From Nonomuraea sp. PA05 (GTDB lineage: Bacteria > Actinomycetota > Actinomycetes > Streptosporangiales > Streptosporangiaceae), in contig NZ_VSEY01000014.1 of the NCBI RefSeq assembly GCF_008086045.1, positions 124,001 to 188,000 on the forward strand: 64,000 nt of DNA, in the 5' to 3' direction. Made by a program: the position numbers and the translations under genes. The stretch's first letter is position 1. Every line of letters begins with the position of its first letter. This document shows positions 56,800 to 64,000 of the stretch, one piece after another. Below the pieces are notes generated by a model. That model was given only the letters and a program-made list of their open reading frames with translations. It was not told where the DNA came from and searched no databases.

Positions 56800-57947
56800 A
56801 CGATCTCGATCTGAACACCCTGCTCGGTCCCGAGGACGACGAAGGCTCTCCCCGGCGCCGCTCCCGCAATTCCGGCAAGCGCGGCGGCGGTCGCAGGCGG
56901 CGCCGCAGGCGCAACCGGGGCGGCTTCATCGCCCCGCTGCTGGCGTTCGTCGTCCTGGCGGGCATCATCGGCGGCGGCGGCTACTACGGCTACATGTGGC
57001 TCAACGACGCTCTCGTACCCGACGACTACACCGGCCAGGGCACCGGCGAGGTCGTCATCGAGATCAAGATGGGCCAGAGCGCGTCGGAGGTGGCGCAGGA
57101 GCTGGAGCGGCAGGGGGTCGTCGCCAGCGCCAGAGCGTTCACCAACGCCGTCTCCAACGCCAACATGAGCGCCTCGCTGCAGCCCGGTGAGTACAAGCTG
57201 CGCAAGCAGATGTCGGCCGCCGCGGCGGCCGCGGCGCTCGTCCCGGGCAACAAGCTGCTCGCCAAGGTACGTCTCGCGGAGGGCCTGCGCCTCAGCCAGA
57301 TCTACAACGAGCTGGCCAAGCAGACCGGCAAGCCGGCCAAGGAGTTCGCCGCCGCAGCGAAGGACGCCGACGCGCTCGACCTGCCGTCGTACGCCAAGGG
57401 CAAGCTGGAGGGGTACGTCTTCCCCGCGACCTACGAGTTCCAGCCCAAGACCGAGCCCAGGCAGATGCTGGCGGCGATGGTCGACCGCTTCAAGCAGGCG
57501 GCCGAGCAGGCTGATCTCGAAGCGGGCGCCAAGTCGCTCGGCTACACGCCCCACCAGATCATCGTGATCGCGAGCATCGTCCAGGCCGAGGCGGGCCGGC
57601 AGGAGGACATGGCGAAGATCGCCAGGGTCATCTACAACCGGCTCAAGCTGCCGATGAAGCTGCAGATGGACAGCACGACGATGTACGCGCTCAACAAGTT
57701 CGGCACCGCGGCCACGCACGCCGAGACGGAGACCAAGCACCCGTACAACACGTACTACGTGGACGGTCTGCCGCCCGGCGCCATCACCAACCCCGGTGAC
57801 CACGCCATCGAGGCCGCGCTGAACCCGGCCAAGGGCAACTGGCTCTACTTCGTCGCCACCGACCCGAAGAGCAACGTCACGAAGTTCGCCAACACGGAGG
57901 CGGAGTTCAACCAGCTGCTGGCGGAGTACCGCGCGAACGGCGGCTGA
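56796..57947 (+). CDS. mltG: MltG-family endolytic transglycosylase, second copy
   Basis: 383 aa. An acidic start, an Arg-rich stretch (KRGGGRRRRRRRNRGG), one transmembrane helix (about 44-66), and the YceG catalytic domain: IASIVQAEAGRQEDMAKIARVIYNRL with catalytic Glu, YNTYYVDGLPPGAITNPG and ALNPAKGNWLYFV. It is the copy with the more usual sequence and is followed by aroE, as in other actinobacteria. The ATG start is supported by the ATGA overlap with the micro-frame; a TTG five codons earlier is possible. Confidence 0.93.
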   Translation: MNDLDLNTLLGPEDDEGSPRRRSRNSGKRGGGRRRRRRRNRGGFIAPLLAFVVLAGIIGGGGYYGYMWLNDALVPDDYTGQGTGEVVIEIKMGQSASEVAQELERQGVVASARAFTNAVSNANMSASLQPGEYKLRKQMSAAAAAAALVPGNKLLAKVRLAEGLRLSQIYNELAKQTGKPAKEFAAAAKDADALDLPSYAKGKLEGYVFPATYEFQPKTEPRQMLAAMVDRFKQAAEQADLEAGAKSLGYTPHQIIVIASIVQAEAGRQEDMAKIARVIYNRLKLPMKLQMDSTTMYALNKFGTAATHAETETKHPYNTYYVDGLPPGAITNPGDHAIEAALNPAKGNWLYFVATDPKSNVTKFANTEAEFNQLLAEYRANGG

Positions 57948-58028
57948 CACGCGACCGACCTGAGGCGGCCGTCCGGATCTCCGGGCGGCCGCTCGCTGTA
58001 AGGTCGTCTCGTTCGGAAGGAGTGGGGG

Positions 58029-58898
58029 ATGCGGGCTGCGGTGATGGGGTCGCCCATCGGCCATTCGCTCTCGCCCTACCTGCACAGGGCCGCCTACCAG
58101 GCGATGGGGCTCGGCGGGTGGAGCTACGAGGCGTTCGAGTGCGACGAGGCGCGGCTGCCGGGGCTGCTGGCGGAGCTGGGGCCGGTGCGCGGCCAGGCGG
58201 GCGCCGGCACGGACGCCGGCACGGGCGCCTGGGCGGGCCTGTCGCTGACGATGCCGCTCAAGCGGGCCGTGCTCCCCCTGCTCGACACGGTCTCCGACCT
58301 GGCCGTCGAGGTGGGCGGGGCCAACACCGTGGTGTTCCGCGACGGGCGGCGGCACGGCGACAACACCGACGTCTACGGCATCGGGCAGGCGCTGGCCGAG
58401 GCGGGCGTGCCGGCGCCGCGCTCGGCCACCGTCCTGGGCGGCGGGGCCACGGCGGCCTCCGCGCTGGCGGCGCTGCGCGAGCTCGGGCTGTTCTCGGTCA
58501 CGCTGCTGGTCCGCGATCCCGCGCGGGCGGGCGAGACGGTCGCGGTGGCCGAACGGCTGGGCGTGGCGCTGGCGGTGGAGACGTTCGACAAGCTCGACGC
58601 GTTCACGGGGGTGGACCTCGTGGTGTCCACGCTGCCGGGCGGGGCCGCCGACGTCCTCGCGGGCCGGCTGGCGCGGGTGCCGGCGCTCTTCGACGTCATC
58701 TACTCGCCCTGGCCGACCGAGGCGGCGGCGGCCGTCACGGCGGCGGGCGGCATCGTGGTCGGCGGGTTCGCGATGCTGCTGCACCAGGCGGTGCGGCAGG
58801 TGCAGCTGATGACAGGGGAGACACGGGTGCCGGTGGCGGCCATGCGCGCCGCGGGCGAGGCCGAGATCCTCCGCCGGGCGGCCGCGCGAACGGGATGA
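58029..58898 (+). CDS. aroE: Shikimate dehydrogenase
   Basis: 289 aa. It reduces 3-dehydroshikimate to shikimate with NADPH. Substrate-side motif GSPIGHSLSPYLHRAAY, catalytic Lys in LSLTMPLKRAVLP, GANTVVF, DNTDVYG, and the nucleotide loop VLGGGATAASAL are all visible. A small Gly/Ala/Thr insert (AGAGTDAGTGAW), encoded by a 12-bp repeat, lies before the catalytic lysine. AAGGAG precedes ATG 58029. Confidence 0.95.
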   Translation: MRAAVMGSPIGHSLSPYLHRAAYQAMGLGGWSYEAFECDEARLPGLLAELGPVRGQAGAGTDAGTGAWAGLSLTMPLKRAVLPLLDTVSDLAVEVGGANTVVFRDGRRHGDNTDVYGIGQALAEAGVPAPRSATVLGGGATAASALAALRELGLFSVTLLVRDPARAGETVAVAERLGVALAVETFDKLDAFTGVDLVVSTLPGGAADVLAGRLARVPALFDVIYSPWPTEAAAAVTAAGGIVVGGFAMLLHQAVRQVQLMTGETRVPVAAMRAAGEAEILRRAAARTG

Positions 58899-58928
58899 TT
58901 CGAGCGGGCTCGGGCGTTGTGGTAATGT
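58899..58928 (+). promoter_or_regulatory. Promoter of the infC operon
   Basis: TTCGAG (58899-58904) and TAATGT (58923-58928) are 18 bases apart, overlapping the aroE stop. Transcription from here would give a leader of about 235 nucleotides before infC. Confidence 0.55.
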
Positions 58929-59071
58929 AGCTCTCTGATCGGTCCGGCATGCCTTGCTGGACGCGCAAGCGGAGGTCTCCTCCCACCTGAGTCACCGCGA
59001 GGTGGCCGGGTCCAGGATCACGCCGGACTACTCCGGGGAGCTCGAGGCCACGAAAGCCACAGAGCTCAGTG

Positions 59072-59100
59072 GCCCCGCATGCGCGACGTGCGGGGCTTTT
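59072..59100 (+). terminator. Attenuator-like terminator in the infC leader
   Basis: GCCCCGCA (59072-59079) pairs with TGCGGGGC (59089-59096), followed by TTTT. It stands 68 bases before the infC start inside the long leader, which also contains other pairable segments (GAGCTC, GGTGGCC). It is a likely transcription attenuator for infC-rpmI-rplT; the controlling signal is not evident. Confidence 0.7.
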
Positions 59101-59168
59101 CGCATTCGGGGGAATGCGTCAAGCTCCGATACGACGAGCACGTAGGGATCGCAAACCTAGGAGGCCCC

Positions 59169-59756
59169 ATCAGCACTGAGCCCCGCATCAACGAGCGTAT
59201 CCGAGTTCCCGAGGTTCGCCTCGTGGGCCCGAACGGCGAGCAGGTAGGCATCGTCTCGATTCACGACGCCCTCAAGCTCGCCCAGGAGGCCGACCTCGAC
59301 CTCGTCGAGGTCGCGGCCACGGCTCGACCGCCCGTGTGCAAGCTCATGGACTACGGCAAGTTCAAGTACGAGTCCGCGATGAAGGCGCGCGAGGCGCGCA
59401 AGAATCAGGCGCACACGATCATCAAGGAGATCAAGCTCCGGCCGAAGATCGACCCGCACGACTACGAGACCAAGAAGGGTCACGTGGTGCGGTTCCTCAA
59501 GGCGGGGGACAAGGTCAAAGTCACGATCATGTTCCGCGGACGTGAGCAGTCCCGGCCGGAGCTCGGCTTCCGGCTGCTGCAGCGGCTGGCGGACGACGTC
59601 CAGGAGCTCGGCTTCGTGGAGTCCCACGCCAAGCAGGACGGCCGTAACATGATCATGGTGATCGGTCCGCACAAGAAGAAGGCCGAGGCCAAGGCCGAAA
59701 AGGCCGCAGCCAAGGCCCAGCGTGGCGGCGAGGAGCTCTCCGAACCGGAAGAGTGA
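59169..59756 (+). CDS. infC: Translation initiation factor IF-3, with ATC start codon
   Basis: 195 aa. It keeps ribosomal subunits apart and checks start-codon pairing. N-terminal domain STEPRINERIRVPEVRLVGPNGEQVGI, linker ARKNQAHTIIKEIKLRPKID, and C-terminal domain DKVKVTIMFRGREQSRPELG are complete, with a Lys/Ala-rich tail. No ATG, GTG or TTG fits the family N-terminus; instead AGGAGG (59159-59164) lies four bases before ATC 59169. A rare start codon is the known self-control device of infC, since IF-3 rejects such codons. Confidence 0.93.
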   Translation: MSTEPRINERIRVPEVRLVGPNGEQVGIVSIHDALKLAQEADLDLVEVAATARPPVCKLMDYGKFKYESAMKAREARKNQAHTIIKEIKLRPKIDPHDYETKKGHVVRFLKAGDKVKVTIMFRGREQSRPELGFRLLQRLADDVQELGFVESHAKQDGRNMIMVIGPHKKKAEAKAEKAAAKAQRGGEELSEPEE

Positions 59757-59821
59757 CCCGCGGTTGGGGTTAGCCTTACAGCACCCCAGCAGCAGCCACC
59801 GGCAGACGTAAGACGCCGCGA

Positions 59822-59845
59822 CCGGGCCGGCCAGCACCGGCCCGG
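59822..59845 (+). other. Strong hairpin in the infC-rpmI gap
   Basis: CCGGGCCGG pairs with CCGGCCCGG around CCAGCA, 35 bases before rpmI. With no T-run it may be a processing or L20-binding site rather than a terminator. Confidence 0.45.
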
Positions 59846-59880
59846 CCACCGGCACGACCGAAACGAGGAGAGACGGCGAC

Positions 59881-60075
59881 ATGCCGAAGATGAAGACGCA
59901 CAGCGGTGCGAAGAAGCGGTTCCGGGTCACCGGCACCGGCAAGATCAAGCGTCGCCGTGCCAACCGCGCGCACTACAACGAGTGGAAGTCGTCCACGCTG
60001 ACGCGCCGTCTCAAGAACGAGGTCGTCCTTTCCGACGCCGATTCCAAGAAGATCAAGAAGCTGCTCGCCAAGTAG
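59881..60075 (+). CDS. rpmI: 50S ribosomal protein L35
   Basis: 64 aa, very basic, with PKMKTHSGAKKRFRVTGTGKI at the start. It is the normal length. GAGGAGA precedes the ATG by eight bases. Second gene of infC-rpmI-rplT. Confidence 0.97.
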   Translation: MPKMKTHSGAKKRFRVTGTGKIKRRRANRAHYNEWKSSTLTRRLKNEVVLSDADSKKIKKLLAK

Positions 60076-60102
60076 CGCGAACTTTCCCCGGGGAGAAGAA
60101 AC

Positions 60103-60486
60103 ATGGCACGCGTGAAGCGGGCGCTCAACGCCAAGAAGAAGCGCAGGGTCGTCCTCGAGAGGGCGAGCGGTTACCGTGGCCAGCGGTCGCGTCTCTACCG
60201 CAAGGCCAAGGAGCAGATGCTCCACTCGATGACGTACGCCTACCGGGACCGCAAGGACCGTAAGGGCGCCTTCCGTCGTCTGTGGATCCAGCGCATCAAC
60301 GCCGCCGCTCGTCAGAACGGCATGACCTACAACCGCCTGATCCAGGGTCTGCGGCTGGCCAACATCGAGGTCGACAGGAAGATCCTCGCCGACCTCGCGG
60401 TGAACGACAGCCAGACCTTCGCCACGCTCGTCGAGGCCGCCAAGAAGGCGCTTCCGGCGAACGTGAACGCTCCGGCCGCGAGCTGA
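60103..60486 (+). CDS. rplT: 50S ribosomal protein L20
   Basis: 127 aa. ARVKRALNAKKKRRVVLERA, RLYRKAKEQMLHSMTYAYRDRK and INAAARQNGMTYNRLIQGL are typical. L20 helps early 50S assembly and in several bacteria represses its own operon by binding the leader. The gene ends at a strong terminator. Confidence 0.97.
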   Translation: MARVKRALNAKKKRRVVLERASGYRGQRSRLYRKAKEQMLHSMTYAYRDRKDRKGAFRRLWIQRINAAARQNGMTYNRLIQGLRLANIEVDRKILADLAVNDSQTFATLVEAAKKALPANVNAPAAS

Positions 60487-60505
60487 AGCGGTCGAACTGA
60501 CCGAG

Positions 60506-60536
60506 GGGCCCACCGAACGACGGTGGGCCCTTTGTT
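60506..60536 (+). terminator. Rho-independent terminator of infC-rpmI-rplT
   Basis: Perfect 10-bp stem GGGCCCACCG with its complement (60506-60515 with 60521-60530), loop AACGA, then TTTGTT. Confidence 0.9.
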
Positions 60537-60563
60537 GCTGTCTGCACGAGTTGGGGGAAGTTT

Positions 60564-61367
60564 GTGGCCGGGTCTGAGCTGACCAACGTCAGGTCGCCGC
60601 GGGTGAAGGCCGCCCGGCGGCTCACCAAGCGCGCCTTCCGCGAGCAGGACAGGAAGTTCCTCGCCGAGGGCCCGCAGGCGGTGCGCGAGGCGCTCAGGCT
60701 GGACGACGTGGCGCTGGAGCTGTTCGTCACGGCCGAGGCCGAGCTGCGCCACCCCGAGCTGGTCAGTGAGGCCGCGCACAAGGACGTCCCCGTGCACCGG
60801 GCCAGCGGCGAGGTCATGTCCGAGCTCTCCCAGACCGTGACCCCGCAGGGCATCGTGGCCGTCTGCCGGCTCGTGCACGTGCCGCTGGAGCAGGCGCTGA
60901 GCGGCGAGCTGAAGCTGGTCGCGATGCTCGCGCACGTGCGCGACCCGGGCAACGCGGGCACCGTGATGCGGGCCGCCGACGCCGCCGGGGCCGACTCGGT
61001 GATCTTCACGGACGCCTCCGTGGACCCGTACAACGGCAAGTGCGTGCGCGCCAGCGTCGGCAGCCTGTTCCACCTTCCCGTCACGATCGGTGCACCGGTG
61101 GGCGCCGCCGTGCGTCAACTCAGGGAGCGGGGCCTGCGCGTGCTGGCGGCCGACGGCGCGGGCAAGCACACGCTCGACGATGTCGATCTGTCAGGACCCA
61201 CCGCGTGGATCTTCGGCAACGAGGCCTGGGGACTGCCTGAGGAGATACTCGCCGAGGCGGACGATGTGGTCAGAGTGCCCATCTACGGACAGGCTGAAAG
61301 TCTGAACCTGGCCACCGCCGCGGCGGTATGCCTTTACTCCTCGGCCAGGGCTCAGCGAGTGCCCTAG
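60564..61367 (+). CDS. TrmH/SpoU-family RNA 2'-O-methyltransferase
   Basis: 267 aa. N-terminal substrate-binding domain (RAFREQDRKFLAEGPQAVREAL) and the knotted SPOUT catalytic domain: HVRDPGNAGTVMRAADAAGADSVIF (motif 1), IFGNEAWGLPEE (motif 2), and ESLNLATAAAVCLY (motif 3, SAM-binding knot). The target, rRNA or tRNA, is not determined. GTG 60564 has GGGGGAA upstream. Its place after rplT and before pheS is conserved in Streptomyces. Confidence 0.92.
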   Translation: MAGSELTNVRSPRVKAARRLTKRAFREQDRKFLAEGPQAVREALRLDDVALELFVTAEAELRHPELVSEAAHKDVPVHRASGEVMSELSQTVTPQGIVAVCRLVHVPLEQALSGELKLVAMLAHVRDPGNAGTVMRAADAAGADSVIFTDASVDPYNGKCVRASVGSLFHLPVTIGAPVGAAVRQLRERGLRVLAADGAGKHTLDDVDLSGPTAWIFGNEAWGLPEEILAEADDVVRVPIYGQAESLNLATAAAVCLYSSARAQRVP

Positions 61368-61417
61368 GCGGCCGGAAACCCGCTATTGTCGGCGTTGTAG
61401 GCGGAGGAGGCGAGGTC

Positions 61418-62509
61418 GTGCACGGCGCAGACACCGACGGGCGAGTTGTGGCCGCCGCGTGCACGATAGCCATCGACGATCTTCCCGACGGCCTCATCGT
61501 GACCGACCGATATGGGTGCGTCCTGGCCGTCAACCGGGCCGCGGCGCGGCTCACCGGCGTCGCCATGGAGCGCGCGGTCGGCCGGCACATGACCGACGTG
61601 TTCCCCTTCCGCGACCACGACGGGCGCGACTGGTGGAAGGCGCTCGACCCCGAGGGCGGGCTGCGTACCAGGAGCCGGGTCCCCGAGCGTCCGCTGCACC
61701 TGCCCGGCGGGCAGGAGCTGTACGTGGCGGCCAGGCTCGTGCGCGAGCCCGAGCGCGCCGGCGAGGTCGAGCGCGTCACGATCACCCTGCGCGACGGCGG
61801 CGCCCGCGCCCGGCTGGAGCGCAGCCGCGCCGACCTGGTCTCGACCGTGGCCCACGAGCTGCGCTCGCCGCTGACCAGCGTCAAGGGCTTCACCGCGACG
61901 CTGCTGGCCAAGTGGTCCCGCTTCACCGACGAGCAGAAGCGGGTCATGCTGGAGACGGTCAACAACGACGCCGACCGCGTCACCCGGCTCATCACCGAGC
62001 TGCTCGACGTCTCGCGCATCGAGTCCGGGCGGCTGGAGGTGCGCCGCCAGGTCGTCGACCTGCCCTCCAGGGCGCGCAGGCTCATCGCGGGCCGGGTCGC
62101 GGCAGGCGAGGCGGAAGACCGGTTCCGGCTCATCGTGGGCGACGACCTGCCCGAGATGTGGCTCGACCAGGACAAGGTCGACCAGATCCTGGGTAATCTG
62201 GTGGAAAACGCGCTGCGCCATGGGCGCGGCACCGTGACAATGGAAATCGAGTCCGTCGGATGGGGAGTTGCCGTGTCGGTGCGCGATGAGGGCGAGGGCA
62301 TCGAGCCCGAGCTGGCCCCGCGCGTCTTCAGGCAGTTCTGGCGGGGCGGCAACAGCCGTCGCCGCGGTGGCACCGGGCTCGGCCTGTTCATCGTGAAAGG
62401 CCTGGTCGAGGCACACGGCGGCACGATCACGGTGCAGCGCGCGCCCGAGGGCGGGGCGGAGTTCCGATTTACCGTGCCCACCGGCACGCCCGACTTCGCC
62501 AGCGTCTAG
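61418..62509 (+). CDS. Soluble PAS-domain sensor histidine kinase
   Basis: 363 aa with no transmembrane helix. An N-terminal PAS domain (LPDGLIVTDRYGCVLAVNRAAARLTG), HisKA box with phospho-accepting His (STVAHELRSPLTSVKGF), and HATPase boxes N (LGNLVENALRHG), G1 (VRDEGEGIEPE) and G2 (GTGLGLFIVKGLVEAHGG). No response regulator gene is in the window, so it is an orphan that must signal elsewhere. GTG 61418 has GGAGGAGG upstream. Its location between trmH and pheS is shared with Streptomyces. Confidence 0.92.
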   Translation: MHGADTDGRVVAAACTIAIDDLPDGLIVTDRYGCVLAVNRAAARLTGVAMERAVGRHMTDVFPFRDHDGRDWWKALDPEGGLRTRSRVPERPLHLPGGQELYVAARLVREPERAGEVERVTITLRDGGARARLERSRADLVSTVAHELRSPLTSVKGFTATLLAKWSRFTDEQKRVMLETVNNDADRVTRLITELLDVSRIESGRLEVRRQVVDLPSRARRLIAGRVAAGEAEDRFRLIVGDDLPEMWLDQDKVDQILGNLVENALRHGRGTVTMEIESVGWGVAVSVRDEGEGIEPELAPRVFRQFWRGGNSRRRGGTGLGLFIVKGLVEAHGGTITVQRAPEGGAEFRFTVPTGTPDFASV

Positions 62510-62583
62510 TTGCCGAATGCGGGCCCGGTGGGCGGGCCCCACTAGACTCTTTTCCGCTCAAGCCCTGGATACGGAGCCCACTC

Positions 62584-63681
62584 TTGTCTGACTACGATCC
62601 CGTCGAGGTGACACCGTTGCACGCCGACGAGCTGTCCCGGATGGAGGCCGACGCCATCGCGGCGATCAAGGCGGCCGGCGACCTCGACGCACTCAAGCAG
62701 GCCAGGCTGGCGCACGCGGGCGACCGCTCGCCCATCGCCCTGGCCAACCGTGAGATCGGGGCCCTGCCCCCGGCCGCCCGCGCCGAGGCGGGCAAGCGGG
62801 TCGGCGGCGCCCGCAAGGCGATCAACGAGGCGCTGGCCGCTCGCCAGGCCGAGCTCGAGGCCGAGCGCGACGCGCGCGTGCTCGTCGAGGAGACCGTCGA
62901 CGTCACCCTGCCGTGGGACCGCCGGCCGCGCGGCGCCCGCCACCCGCTGACCACCCTCCAGGAGCGCATCGCCGACGCGTTCGTCGCCATGGGGTACGAG
63001 GTGGCCGAGGGGCCCGAGCTCGAAGGCGAATGGTTCAACTTCGACGCGCTCAACATCGCCAAGGACCACCCGGCCCGCTCCGACCACGACACGTTCTTCG
63101 TCGGGTCCACCGGCTCCGGCATGGTGCTGCGCACGCAGACCTCGCCGGTGCAGATCCGCGCGCTGCTCCAGCGCGAGCTGCCGGTGTACGTGATCTCGCC
63201 GGGCAAGACGTTCCGCACCGACGAGCTGGACGCCACCCACACCCCGGTCTTCCACCAGACCGAGGGCCTGGCCGTCGACGAGGGCCTGACCATGGCCCAC
63301 CTCAAGGGCACCCTCGACCGGTTCGCCGAGGTGATGTTCGGCAAGGGCATCACCACCCGCTTCCGGCCGAACTACTTCCCGTTCACCGAGCCGTCCGCCG
63401 AGATGGACCTCAAGTGCTTCGTCTGCCGCGGCGCCTCGGCGATCCCCGGCAACCCGCCCTGCCGCACCTGCAAGTCGGAGGGCTGGATCGAGTGGGGCGG
63501 CTGCGGCATGGTCAACCCGCGCGTGCTCGTCGCGTGCGGCGTGGACCCGTCGCGCTACTCCGGGTTCGCCTTCGGCATGGGCATCGAGCGGACGCTGATG
63601 TTCCGCCACAACGCCGAGGACATGCGTGACATGGTCGAGGGCGACAACCGGTTCACCCTCCCGTTCGGAATGGAGATCTGA
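62584..63681 (+). CDS. pheS: Phenylalanyl-tRNA synthetase alpha subunit
   Basis: 365 aa. N-terminal coiled-coil (LAHAGDRSPIALANREIGALPP), class II core with HPLTTLQERIADAFVAMGYEV, DHPARSDHDTFF, FRTDELDATHTPVFHQTEG (motif 2), and GFAFGMGIERTLMFRH (motif 3). The start is TTG 62584, with CGGAG nine bases upstream and a family-like N-terminus SDYDPVEV; a rare start that may lower expression. TAGACT at 62543-62548 is a likely -10. Its TGA shares one base with the pheT ATG (TGATG). Confidence 0.96.
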   Translation: MSDYDPVEVTPLHADELSRMEADAIAAIKAAGDLDALKQARLAHAGDRSPIALANREIGALPPAARAEAGKRVGGARKAINEALAARQAELEAERDARVLVEETVDVTLPWDRRPRGARHPLTTLQERIADAFVAMGYEVAEGPELEGEWFNFDALNIAKDHPARSDHDTFFVGSTGSGMVLRTQTSPVQIRALLQRELPVYVISPGKTFRTDELDATHTPVFHQTEGLAVDEGLTMAHLKGTLDRFAEVMFGKGITTRFRPNYFPFTEPSAEMDLKCFVCRGASAIPGNPPCRTCKSEGWIEWGGCGMVNPRVLVACGVDPSRYSGFAFGMGIERTLMFRHNAEDMRDMVEGDNRFTLPFGMEI

Positions 63682-64000
63682 TGAGGGTCCCGCTCTCCTG
63701 GCTGCGGGAGTACGTCGATCTCCCGGCGGTCACCGCGCACGAGGTGGCCGAGAAGCTGACCGCGGCCGGGCTCAAGCTCGAGTCGATCTCCTCGCACGGC
63801 TACGACGTCAAGAACGTCGTGGTCGGCGAGGTGCTCGAGATCGAGGAGCTGACCGGCTTCAAGAAGCCCATCAGGCACTGCAAGGTCGAGGTGGGCGAGG
63901 CGACGCCGCGCGAGATCGTCTGCGGCGCCACCAACTTCGCCGCCGGTGACCGCGTGCCCGTCGTGCTGCCTGGCGGCGTGCTGCCCGGCGGGTTCGAGGT
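63681..64000 (+). CDS. pheT: Phenylalanyl-tRNA synthetase beta subunit, N-terminal part (3' end outside window)
   Basis: Only about 106 codons are present. The opening MRVPLSWLREYVDLP and the tRNA-binding-domain-like segment VVVGEVLEIEELTGFKKPIRHCKVEVGEATPREIVCGATNF (in two parts) are typical of PheT. It forms the (alpha-beta)2 enzyme with PheS; translation is coupled by the TGATG overlap. Confidence 0.95.
   Translation, partial: MRVPLSWLREYVDLPAVTAHEVAEKLTAAGLKLESISSHGYDVKNVVVGEVLEIEELTGFKKPIRHCKVEVGEATPREIVCGATNFAAGDRVPVVLPGGVLPGGFE

Noticed and set aside
58926..58931. ATGTAG minimal start-stop element in the infC leader
   Set aside because: It overlaps the -10 TAATGT and would lie upstream of the transcription start, so it is probably not transcribed.
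62511..62542. TTGCCG with TAGACT as a pheS promoter
   Set aside because: The 26-base spacing is too long; only the -10 TAGACT remains plausible.
1..64000. Biosynthetic cluster, prophage, toxin-antitoxin or mobile element
   Set aside because: No synthase, integrase, transposase, terminal inverted repeats or toxin family was found; accessory genes occur singly among housekeeping genes.

Overview
The window is 64 kb of a chromosome from a very GC-rich actinobacterium. It is packed with housekeeping genes, and many starts are GTG. Gene order matches the thrS-HIT-pgsA-patA-pimA block of mycobacteria, and the yebC-ruvCAB-yajC-secDF-apt-relA and hisS-aspS-rarA-alaS-ruvX-mltG-aroE blocks of Streptomyces. 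Extra genes inside these blocks point to a Streptosporangiales-type actinomycete; that placement is inference. I see no tRNA, rRNA, CRISPR array, phage or insertion sequence.

Layout. 1-5260: end of thrS, small membrane and stress genes, a SigG-like ECF sigma factor with a possible target gene, and a HIT-family Ap4A phosphorylase. 5216-15122: an insertion relative to mycobacteria holding a membrane alkaline-phosphatase-fold protein, a class IV aminotransferase with a divergent MocR regulator, a beta-propeller lipoprotein-like protein, a secreted family 10 glycosidase and an EF-G paralogue. 15288-18499: phosphatidylinositol and PIM synthesis (pgsA, patA, pimA). 19690-26534: pdxS and pdxT (vitamin B6), split by phoD, a MarR/MFS pair and a secreted endonuclease-fold enzyme, then yebC. 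26704-29570: a fused MalF-MalG-like permease and an Eis-like acetyltransferase. 29652-39270: ruvC-ruvA-ruvB under a LexA box, yajC-secD-secF, apt and relA. 39355-47536: a nucleotidyltransferase-cupin fusion, a DUF349 protein, and two membrane-anchored cyclophilins flanking an MBL enzyme-hisS-aspS. 47706-58898: rarA, DUF948, alaS, ruvX, two mltG genes and aroE. 58899-64000: infC (ATC start)-rpmI-rplT, a TrmH methyltransferase, a PAS histidine kinase, pheS and the start of pheT.

The most unusual structure lies between genes. Six junctions in co-directional operons (pimA/17957 gene, ruvC/ruvA, ruvA/ruvB, hisS/aspS, ruvX/mltG, mltG/mltG) are spanned by a small reading frame of 12 to 104 codons. 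It begins on the stop codon of the upstream gene (ATGA, GTGA or TGATG) and ends on the start codon of the downstream gene. At several gene 3' ends (sigma factor, glycosidase, pimA, ruvC, ruvA, secF, relA, aminotransferase) the DNA carries tandem duplications of 15 to 43 bp. At pimA and relA the duplicated unit contains the gene's own last codons and stop codon. Together these suggest that duplication at stop/start junctions is creating new, translationally coupled micro-genes in this genome. That interpretation is inference; the overlaps and repeats are directly visible.

Other regulatory signals seen directly: a LexA operator before ruvC, a palindrome over the -10 of the MocR gene, a tandem MarR operator, a 20-bp palindrome at the start of the endonuclease gene, several leaderless-type promoters (TANNNT 6 to 9 bases before the start codon), and strong terminators after thrS, pdxS, phoD, aspS and rplT.
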